The notes below the pieces were generated by a model. It worked only from the letters and a program-made list of their open reading frames with translations, was not told the origin of the DNA and ran no database searches. Positions 12,801 to 24,800 of a DNA stretch of 64,000 nt are shown here, one piece after another. The stretch covers positions 40,560,848-40,624,847 of the forward strand of contig CAIIXF020000006.1 of NCBI GenBank assembly GCA_903813345.2, in the 5' to 3' direction. Within the stretch, counting starts at the first letter, position 1. Every line of letters begins with the position of its first letter. The stretch comes from Owenia fusiformis. Lineage: Eukaryota > Annelida > Polychaeta > Sabellida > Oweniidae. The position numbers and the translations under genes are program-made.

Positions 12801-15800
12801 CTGTAGCTGCCCACGTGGGTACTCTGGCAAAAACTGTGAAGCAGGTCTGTACTATCTTTAAAACAAGACTCTGTAATATTGATCCTACAGATGTGTAATA
12901 TTATCTTTCTTTAGTATTGTTTTGTGCTTTTATTCTCTGTCTTGCCTCCTTTAGGGGTCTATTGCCCATTGAACACCCTCAGTAATGTTTTAATCAAATA
13001 CTATTTCTTGGTTTTGTGGAAAAAGTGAAAACCAAACATGTTGTTTATGAATGGTTGCATATAATAAACCTACACTGAACTTCTATTAATGTATCATTTT
13101 GTAATTTTGGAGTCAAGGAATGCACCTTTTCTTACAGAGACTGAGTGTGCTTCGGCCCCTTGTCTCAATAATGCCACCTGTAGAGATCTCGTAGGAAAAT
13201 TCACCTGTTATTGCACTCAAGGGTTTTTAGGATCAACATGCAATATTGGTAAATACTGTATATATCATCTTTTACTGTTAGATAAACAATATAACCTTTA
13301 ATAACCCGCTCTGGGTTCTTAAGGACAGTTGAGCTAATTGAGTGTGTGAATATGTTCATTATTAGTTCATGTAGCTAATCAATATGTGTACTCCATGTGT
13401 GTATTCATAATCATTCGCATTACAGCAGATAAGGTAAGTTTTTTGATTTTTATATTGTTTTATTATAAAAATGTTTTTAACAATATATGTAGACAGCTTT
13501 TCTTTGCAAAACTAGATGTTGATGAGTGTGAGAGTGATCCATGCCTCAATGGTGCAACTTGCGAGAATTTGCCAGATAGATTCTACTGCGCATGTAGAGA
13601 AGGCTTTAGTGGACCACAGTGTGAAAAAGGTAAAATAAGACAATTTAATTAGGATAACTCAACAAGGAAGTGGTGACATATTGTTGTAGCCAACATTTTA
13701 TTCAAATTTGTTGTCAGCAGTTAGTAACTTACCTTCATGTAACCATTTTCAACCCAGTCATGACATTTTCACGTTAATGCCTGTTATTATTTGTAAATTT
13801 CTATGTCAAATAGTTAGGATCACATATATGTGTGTTTGAGAATATATTTCTATCAAAAATTCATTTCAAGATCTTGAGGATGACTGTTTCCCGTTCCCAT
13901 GCAGGCATAATGGTACTTGTATAGATATGGAGAAGGACTATAGATGCGCTTGTCAACGAGGTTATGCAGGGAAGGACTGTGAACAAGGTATATCTTCATA
14001 CATGTACATGAAGTCAGAAGCTACTATTTATACTATTTTTTTTGTCAGAGCAAAGAATATTTGTATAATTAGCAAAAATTACATATTTTAATAAATTGCT
14101 AGTAGAGATTAGGTCATTTATGTAAAGGATAAAAAGTACAGGGCCTAAAATGGATCCCTGAGGGACACCACATTGTATTGTTTTCATACACCCGAGTATT
14201 CATGTTCCAAAAAATTAGTTTGCTTCCTGTTACTAAGATAACTTTTGAACCAATCCAGGGATTTACCCTGGAAGCCGTAAAATTTCAATTTAGTAAGTAG
14301 AATATCATGGTTAACCGTATCAAAGGCTTTACTTAAATCCAAAAAGATCCCTAAACTGTACTGTTTATTCTCCATGGCTTTCCTTAGGTTTCCTTAGGTA
14401 TATGTCATCTTTTACTTTAATAACCCGCTCTGGGTTTCTTGAGGACAGTTGAGCTAATTGTGTGTGTGAATATGTTCATTATTAGTTCAAACATACATGT
14501 AGCTAATCAATGTGTGTATTCATAATAATTCGCATTACAGCAGATAAGACTAGTTTTTGATTTTTATATTGTTTTATTATTAAAATGTTTTTAACGATAT
14601 ATGTAGACATTACATTGGTGAATAGTTGTACACAAAAAAATTTCAAGATGACCGTCACTTTAAAAATGGCGGGAATTTTTCCCAAAAATCGTATGTTTTC
14701 GTTTTAAACCAAAGTAATATATATTATTATTTGAAATTTTGAATGTTATTTCACAACATATATTGATTTCATATATATTCCGTCTTTTTCATCCTGACTC
14801 CCAGGGGCCGTGAATGGGAAAGCAGAAAGCGTTAATTTGAGATGTTTTTGAAGTGTAGCTTTAATATACTCAAATGAAAGGCAATTTAGAGTAGATTGCA
14901 AATATGGCCTTGTAAAATTCAAAATGACCGCCTAATGTGGGATTTCGCAGTAATTTCCGATCTCTTAGAAGTATGGCTATATTATACTCAAATTGAAGGA
15001 ATTTTAGAGTAGATCACAATTATGGTATCGTTTTTCTTGAGTTATCTTTAAGTATGGTTACATGATACTACAATGATCTCAAGTGTTTATTGACACGCGT
15101 TATTAACTCTACGGGGCGTATCGAAACCAAAACGCCACCCGAAACCGTTAATTTGAATTTCAAACCTACTCCGTCTTTGGAAAATTTTTCTTCAAACTTG
15201 TTCCATTAAAACCTTCACTGAAATACATTTCAGTCGAGACATTGCTTCTGTGTACAGAGTCCCTCGTTTTAGTGGCGTTTTGGTCCCCAGATGTGAGAAG
15301 ATGCAAATTTTTCCTTGATATCTCGCCAGTTCTTCTATCACTCTCCCCCATATTCTGCACAAGGACTCCCATTACAATTACAATCCTCCATGCTGCTTCA
15401 ACAAATTTATTATGTTAAACGCATCAATTTGAAAAGTCCTACGCAACTGTTCGAAATTGACCAAAACGCCCCGTTGTCTTCCAAAACGCCCGCCGAATCT
15501 ATGACTACAAACGTGTAGTTTCATTCTAAAACATTTTGTCCATCGGTGGTACGTTTGTAGGTTTGCCATGGTTGATTCTAAACACCAATCAACTTGTGTT
15601 TAAGATTAATTCTGTCTTGTCCATTAATACCACGTTCTCATTAACATTGAACAAGACAACAGTATATATTGTAAGTTGTATGATAAACGAGATGATTTCA
15701 ACTTTGATATTGTGAATTTTGAATTTTCCCCATTTAGACAGTAATATTCCATTAAATCCGGCATATGGGGTCTATGTATCCCAGCTTATTAGATATGGCA

Positions 15801-18800
15801 GGGCATGCTCTAAACATTCAGATTTTAAGTCAAGACACAATACTTTAGTGATCAAACTGATAAGGTCAAGGTTATAATTCTATAAAGCTTTAGAAATTCT
15901 TTCTGGGCTTTGCTGAAAAATACAAATCATTAATTTCGAAGTTTCAAGTTTTACCACTTAAGATGCTAAAGGATGTAGGAATTGTTTAAGACATTGGCGC
16001 TGAACTCACAATCTTTTGACTTGGCACCTTTTGAGGTGGATCCCGGCTATGGCATTAATGGTTGAGTAATAGGGATCGAAACCAGCCATAGTTTTCTCCT
16101 GATGACCATTATGAATTATTGTGTTTTATGGATTATGGCGACGGCTTTTGTGAATGGATGTTGACCCTTTGAAACGCCTATGGACTTGGAGACTGGATTT
16201 TATCTATCCCACATCATTTGAGACCGAATGCTCTATCTTGTATGAGTACTTGTATCTACAACTATTTTTGATGTTATGAGTATTGGTTATCAATTTCTAA
16301 TTTTTTCTTCATCATGTATTGTATGAATTCAGTATGAATGACATGTCCCTTGGTGTTCCATTACAACTTTTGGTCAACTTTTTGGCATGATATGTTGATC
16401 GCAAAATTGAGAAAATTCGGTATCCGTGGAAATCTCTTGAAATGGATAAAGAAATATTTGACAGACCGGTCACAAAGAGTTATTGTAAACGGTTCTTCAT
16501 CAGGATGGCTACCTGTAAAGGCAGGAGTGCCCAAAGGTTCAGTCCTTGGGCCTCTTTATTTTTAATATTTATAAACGACCTTGTTGAAATTGTCCAGAGT
16601 AACATGTATCTTTTCGCAGATGATTCTTTTATCTTCGATATAGTTGAAGACGCAGATGCTACTACAATTAAGCTCCAAACCGACCTGACGAGTATAACAA
16701 AATGGGCATCTGACAACTTAGTAACTTTCAATGCTAGGAAAACTCAGACGATGGCTATCTCACACAAAATCAACAAACCAGAACACGGTTTATTAACGTT
16801 TAATGGTATTAGACTTCAAAACACAAATCAGTATAAATATCTTGGAATGTACGAGGGGTGATCAATAAGTAATGGACGCTTTTTTACACAGATACTTTTT
16901 ATAGACCAATCCCTTTGATTTTCCTACCAGTGATACATAATTCAATTATCTATCAATTCTGAAGATTTGAAGACAAAATATATAATACATATTGATATAT
17001 CCTTATTTCCGTGAAGGAGGTACAGGTACCCCGGGACCGACATTTACGTCACATATTCAGTTTTTAGCCAGTTTGGTAAATTTCAGTTAGATTTGAACTT
17101 TTTGTATATGCAACAAGTGTTGTGTTATTTGAAATTTTTTGCTGACTGGTAACACATAAACAGAAAGTATTGTGATGTCAGAGTTTTGTATGGAAGGGAT
17201 TTGGAGGTCAATTTTAGAAAGCATTATGGAAGAAAGGGTTGGTGAGAGAAGGGAACACCCTACTCCATATGGACAATGCACCTGCCCACAGAGCTCAAAA
17301 TGAATTCAGAAAACAATATCCCTGGACCTCAAAATTGAGCCCTTTGCCAATGCACCATATTGTCCAGATCTGCTCATATGTGACTTGTTTATTTCTATAC
17401 CACTTATTTCTATAGAGAAAGGACGCAGGTCTATTGACATTGATGAAATAAAACAACCCGTGCAACTGCATCTTGCTACCATGTCAGAGAATGGATTCAG
17501 CTTTCTCTCACAATCTTGAGTTAAGAGGATGAGGAATTGTGTACATGTAGCACTTGATGGAACCTATTTAGAGGGCCCTGTGGAATGAATGTGGCATGAA
17601 TACCACGTAGTGATGATAAAATATTCAAAATCAACTATGGCAAAACAAAATGGGGTAATTCATGACCATAATGGTTTGTTTTGTTCAGCCTGCATTCAAC
17701 TGCATTGTATGTTAAACAAGCTAAAATAGCTTCAGAATATGTGACGTAAATGTCGGTCCCGGGGTACCTGTACCTCCTTCACGGAAATAAGAATATATCA
17801 ACATGTATTATATATTTTGTCTTCAAATCTTCAGAGTTGATAGATAATTGAATGATGTATCACTGGTAAGAAAATCGAAGGGATTGGTCCATAAAAAGCA
17901 TCTGTGTAAAAAAGCGTCCATTACTTATTGATCACCCCTCGTACTTTACACCAGATTTAAAATGGAATAATCATATAAATCAAACCATCACCAAAGGCCA
18001 ATAGATTAATAAATTACATGACCAGACTGAAAAGTAAACTCCCTAGAAATACTCTTGACACCATCTATAAGTTATATATACGCCACATTCTTAATTATGC
18101 GTGTTCTATTTATAACAACACCAGTGAACTTATTGCAGACAAACTCGAAAGAGTACAATATCGAGCTTCACTTTTAGTAACCGGCGGAATAAAGCTAACC
18201 AGTTACGTCAAATTATGTGGCGATTTGAAATGGCCAACTTTGAAACTAAGACGACGTTATTTTAAACTTCTTACCTTTTGTAAAATTATTCAAGGCAAAT
18301 GCCCACATCATTACCGATCGCTGTTGCAAATTCGAGTTAAAACTCGGACACAATGTGCACTTAGATCTGCAAACTCGTTTGAGCTGGTAAAATTCAATAC
18401 GAATTACTACAAAAATTCATTTATACCTTCTACAGCGCGTGCTTGGAACGACCTGCCTACACGGATAAAAGATGAAATCAACTTTACGAAATGTAACTTG
18501 AACTATCCAAGTACGGAGAACTTACAGGAAAGTATCTTATGAAATTATATAACATCGGAGATCGATTCTCAAATATCCAACACGCACGTATGAGACTCGG
18601 CCACACCCTTCTCAATTCCTATTTGTTTAAAATGGAGAAGGTTACTTCTCCTAACTGCTCGTGTGGAATCCAGCAAAATGAAACCACCTTTCACTACCTA
18701 CTGATATGTCCAAACTTTACAGACCAACGGAACGATATGCTTCATACATTAAATGTTGTATGTGCTGACAATCCTGATATAAACCTGAACTCTCAAAATG

Positions 18801-21800
18801 TTATCAAAGACACAATTCTCTTTGGGAACAAATTTTTAACAGTTGACGATAACGAACGATTGATTTTGGCACTACACAAGTTCATAAAAAGTACAAAGAG
18901 ATTTTAATTTTTTTTATCTAACTTGACATGTCCTCTCTACCCAGGTACATTGTAATATGTTTTTTTTCTTTATTGTGACTGCATGTATTTAAATTCTGTA
19001 CTTATATTTGTATCATGTAATTGAGAAGCGTTAACATTAGCAATTATGCTATTTTGCTAATCAGAATAAATATAGTATTATAACAACTTTTGGTCCTTTC
19101 CCTTTGGCACATGTAAATACATTAGATAGATATATAATATACGATTATAGCATGTCATGCTAAATTCATGCATTTTCAACATAAATGAATTATACATTAT
19201 CGCGGGCCCACAGCGGCCCATAATGAAATGATGTACATGTAACCAGAGACATATAAAACGTAAAACATTTTTTATATGTCTCTGATGTAACTGAAAAATG
19301 ATATACTAGTGTGATCACTAGTACTCTCGACAGAAAGCTTCGACACATTCCATTGCAACATAGTAGCCCGGACAGAATTGTTCAATGGTCACCTTTTCTT
19401 TAATAACTTTTTTAATTTTCAGTATTATCAAAATCTGATTACATATTTGAAAACTAGAGTGAAATTCTGACATACAAAAAAAATATTTAAGGAACATCTC
19501 TTAATTTGTTGATATTATAGGCATTCATAGTATGAGTGACGCAAATACATAATTCACCATTTTGCCTCATATTTGTTCAAAATGGCAGCATATTTCGTAA
19601 ATTTGAATGTTGGGTTGAGAGTAAATACTTAATGATTGACATAGGCCTATAGGGTCATACTGCCACCTTTACAATCCTGATGTAATGCACCAACTGACTA
19701 ATCATCAAATACAAGAGGTCAACTCCCTCCAAGGGTATATGAACTCAAATCTGTTGAAATGTTCGGGGTTGTGTTCAAGAGGATGTGAAAAGGTGGTGCC
19801 CAAATGTGCGGGGTGTGATAAGAATAGGTCCTCAGTATTTTCAAGAGCTCCAAACAGCCATCTCAGAGGCCATTGAAAAGCTGAAGAACAATTCACATGC
19901 ATGCCAAGGATGGGTTAAGAAGAGTGTGACTGGGAAAGACATTAAAAACTGGCAGTTTGACCGTATAGTTGCGCGGGTTAAACAAACTAGGGTTGCTAAT
20001 CCACTTCGGGTAACAATCGCGGTGCCCATGTCAAGCTGCGCGCCTACTTAGGCGCGCAGTTTGTTTCGATCACAAACTGCGTGCCTAAGAACATTGCATC
20101 ATTTAAGTTGGAGTCTGTATTTGAAACGTAATTTAAAGACATTTATCCTGCATTGTTTTCTTGTTCAATGCGTTCATTCGGTGGCGAATATACGAATCTT
20201 GCAAATACTAGCAAAAACTATGTGCAAATGAATCTAAGTTTTAAAACATAAGCAGATTAATGGCATTTTCGTCACTGATTTAACGGGAATTTATACGTAT
20301 ATCGATCTAGCACTTTAAACATAAATGACAAATACTTTAGACTCGTTTTATATTTAATTCCTTACACATTTATCATGTATAATTCAAAATATTTCGAGAT
20401 AAAACAGATAATCAGGAGATTAAAAAGAAATAAATCACAAACTGCGCGCCTATTTTAGCCAGAAATTACAAACTGTGCGCATACACTATTAAAACTACAT
20501 ATTATCATTGGAATTTCTACAGAGGCACGTGTAGGTGTTTTTCATGTAGCTTTGGAAATTTTGCTTTATCGTCAGATTTTATGAGATTTTCATATTGAAA
20601 GTCAAAATGTATAATAGAAGTGACAATTAAGTTGGGAACGAAAAAAACCTTTATTTTCAGATCACCATCTTGGTGGATGGACTCTCATAGTGTTTCAATT
20701 ATGGGGTTCTACTATTAGACAAATATGTGCCTTGTATGGCGCTTATGTTTTCTAATAATACAAATCAAGCTTGCATAGGCAAGCAGTTTGGAAATAATAG
20801 GCACGCAGTTTGGGAAATACATGTGAATATAGGCGCGCAGTTTGACAAGAAAAATGTTTAAATCACGTTTATGGCGTATTATCGTTTTGAAACCAAACTT
20901 TGCTGATGTAATCAGATGGAGTGATCCTATATATTCTAGCATACACAGACACAATGGCTGCATAAACGGCAAATGACGATAAAAAGACATAGATATAACT
21001 TTACACTGTAAATTTTGAGCACAGAAGTTACTTAAGACCCTTATATTGAGATAACTAGGTTTACATCGGGAAAAACATTGAGTACTATGAGTAAATTAAG
21101 TTCATCTTCACAGAATGGTACTATCTTTAGAACGAGACTAACCTTGTATTTTTTGTATTTTGACTCTTTTTGGGAGTCGTGTCCTCCCCGTCTCACATTT
21201 GAAATATGCGCGCAGTTTGTCAGAGTTTCAAACTGCGTGCCTAGTAGGCACGCTGCTTGACATGGGCATCGTGACAATGAAATGGCCAAAAACGTTAAAT
21301 CCTACAACCCCAACGAATATACTGTACGTACAATGTACAAACCTTTTTAAATACACGAAGCGGTATACATACAAGTCAACTTAAAACAAGGTTTTAAATG
21401 CAGTCATTACCTCCTACCAAAGCAGCAGTCTATATGACTATGATATTTCGAAAATATTAATTTTCAAATGAACATTCAAATCCACAAAACATGCCGCCAT
21501 TTTTGACAAATATGAGACAAAATGGTGAATTATGTATTTGCGTCACTCATACTATGAATGCCTATAATATCAACAAATTTAGGGATGTTCCTTAAATATT
21601 TTTTTTGTATGTCAGAATTTCAATCTAGTTTTCAAATATGTAATCAGATTTTCATAATACTGAAAATTAAAAAAGTTATTAATGAAATAGTGACCATTGA
21701 ACAATTCTGTCCGAGCTACTATTTATTAACTTACATTTTTTTACATTTTTCATCACACAGTAAAATGAATATATGCAGTAACTACTTAGAATCATAATAA

Positions 21801-24800
21801 CACTATGTGTGCTTTAAAAAGCTCATTCTATCAAGAATGTCTTTATATTTTAATATTCTATTGTCCAGCGTATTTACTCCCAATTATCTGGCTATGCACC
21901 GTACATACGCGTGCAACTCTCAATAGTATCATACCATCATCTTCAACTTTACACTCGGGATTTGTGATTAAAGCAATTCTTTAGTTGGATGCCTTACATT
22001 TACATTGTGACGTGAACAAGGAATGGTCCAAATGCCACTGGGCACTTATAATCTTAACCACCGGGTTGCTGCTACGTAGGTAGAAAATAGTATCTGTTCA
22101 ATACTTATAACAATGGGTGAGCTTGAGTTGATATGACAATGGCAATAACCATTCGCGAAAACATTGGGCGAGGTGGTATTTGTTTTTATGCAACTTCTCA
22201 ATATACTATTTAGTATGCATTGGTTATATAGTAGGGATACAGTTTTTTTTGTGTCGTAAACAAGATAGACCCATCTGCAAGATATTACCTCTAGTGTCAT
22301 CCTAAAACATTACACATTAAAAATGAATTTCTATCTTCACGTTTTTAATGATTAGGCCTGGGCACGCCTAACCATCGTCACAATACAGCGTCAAAAAAGC
22401 GGAGTACAGTTTTCTGTACGGTGGCGCAAATTGACTGCTTTGAAGCAAAAACCATGACAAGGGTTTTAAAGAAATTAATTTGATGAAAACAAATACGATT
22501 TCATGTGGAATAAAAACAGCATTCTCTTAGAAATGGTTTTAACTTTCTAATTATGATAAACGTTTTATGAACACCGTCCGGATTTTTTCTGAATGAATCG
22601 GCCCACATAATCGACCCAAGTGAAAAGGGTTGATTTTTTCACATTTCGTTTGGTTATTATTTTCCCTACCGTCTGAGAGTATGGATTATTTTTATGAGAA
22701 TATGTATTTGTTAACTACACATTTTAGAACGGGCGAAGATTCAGCAAATAACCATTCATTGTGTTTTTTAAAAAAATATCAGATTTGTACGTTTCAGCGT
22801 ATGTGATACGGGAAATATTTCACTCAGTTAAAAAGTATCACGACACAAGCTGCGCTTTCGTGGTGATACAATTTTTACTTTCGTGGAATATTTCCCGTAT
22901 CACATGCTGAAACGTGCAATAACTGATAGTATTCCTCGTATAAATGTTGTCAAACTGATCAGTATCAAGCGAAAGATACTGCAGTCACCTTTGCAATTAA
23001 GATGGCGGACAGAAAGAGTCGATTTCGATATTTTTAGTATTCAGTGAATTGAACTTCTTCATAGTTGGGGTGAACCGATGATGAACCGTAAATGAGACTA
23101 AGCTGTGATGTCACAAGTAAATCTCATCTTGCACGTGTGACTTTTTAGGATGAAAGATGCAATATCTTGCATCGGGTAAAGATGGCTGTAGGCTATCTTT
23201 CTTAGTCATATGAGAATCTTAAATGCCAAGGTGACGGCCGTGACCTTCGCTTGATACTTACCAGTGATAATGCACATGTAGATCTGACACTTCTTTACCT
23301 CTTCTTCGAACAGTAAGCTTAGAGTTGAATGTTTATCAGTATTTAATCCTTGTTATCAGAAATCAATGGAAACATAAGAATTGATCTTTTTCAATGTTGA
23401 ATGGGATACAACATTTGAATTTCCACACAAACACATATGGACTCTTAAGTTAGTACTGAGCTCATATATTACACTTCATAACTTCCAAGGAATCGTCCCG
23501 TACAACAGATGCGTCACCGCACATATCTGATATTTTTTTGAATATATACAGTGAATGATTATTTGCCGAATCTTCATCTGTTCTTAAATGTGCAGATAAC
23601 AAATACATATTCTCATAAAAATAATACATACTCTCAGACGACAGGAAAAATAAAAACCAAACAAAAAGTGAAAAAAAACATTTTTCTTTCGAGTCGATTA
23701 TGTGGGCCGATCCAGTCAGAAAAGATCCTAGCAGTACTCGAAAACTTTTACCATAATTAGAAAGTTGAAACAATTTCTAAGAGAAAGCTGTTTTTATTAC
23801 ACCAAAAATCGGATTTACTCTCATTACAGTTTTTGCTTCAATTCAGTACATTTTCGTCACCGTACAAAAATCTGTACTACTGTATTTTTTGACGCTGTAC
23901 GGTGACGCCTGCTTACGCGATAGTTAGGCGTGCTGGCTGCTGGGTACATTTTTCATTAAAAGTGGAAAATAACTGACCCTTTTCGCAAATTACTAGTTCA
24001 GTAGAAGAGAAATATTGGTCAGATTTTGTTTACAAATTACCAGCAGCTTAGAACATGTCATATTTCAATATCTAGATAAGGTGTATCGATCCGTTGATAA
24101 ATATGTTGATACAGCGATGGAGGGTTGTAATGGGAGTCCTTGTGCAAAACGTAGGGGAGAATAATAGAAGAACTGGCGATATATCGAGGCTTTTGTTTGA
24201 AATCTTTGAAGATTTGCATCTTCTCACATTTGGGGACCAAAACGCCAATGAAACGAGGGACTCTGTACACAAAAGTAATGTCTCTACTGGAAGGCCAGGT
24301 CCAAGTTCAGGTCCAGGTCTAAGTCCAGATCGGGTCGCAGTCAAGTCAAAATCCAGGTTCAGGTTCTCATGTCCAGTCTGGTTCCAAGGCCCTGTCCAGG
24401 CCAAAGTGCAGTCTAAGTCCAGTCCAAGACCAGTCCAGATTCAATCCAGTCAAGGTCCAAGTCCAGTCCTTCCATCCGTCGGTCCATCTGTCTGTCAAAA
24501 GACCCCAGAAGATCTGTCATCTGGAGTCTGAAATTGAACTTGTTCAATTTTCCCAGTCTAGTTATTTTATTGTTTCAGTAACATGTCCTCCCATAGAAAA
24601 TCCGAGCAATGGAAAGGTAGTCGTCGATTGCTATTATCCTTCTTGCGAAGCAGCTGTTGAATGTAATGAATGTTACAAAGCAAATAGAGTTTCAAAGCTG
24701 AAATGCAAATCAAATGGATCTTGGAACAGACGAAGTATTGCAAAATGCAAACCTAAAGGTATTTCAATTTTGACATTTTATCACTATATAAAAAACTAGA

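Larger units (their letters stand above)
22362..23933. mobile_element. Large inverted-repeat element with about 430-bp arms
   Basis: The left arm (22362-22793) pairs with the right arm (about 23505-23933). The tips are GCACGCCTAAC and GTTAGGCGTGC, and TGG lies directly outside both tips. The middle holds two smaller MITEs (22788-22917 and about 22955-23272). The arms share ACCGTAC / GTACGGTG words. No coding region was seen, so it is non-autonomous; the superfamily is not determined. Confidence 0.8.

Noticed and set aside
24094-24531. 145-residue Ser/Pro-rich ORF
   Set aside because: Spans a MITE arm and a GTCCA repeat; composition is explained by the repeat.
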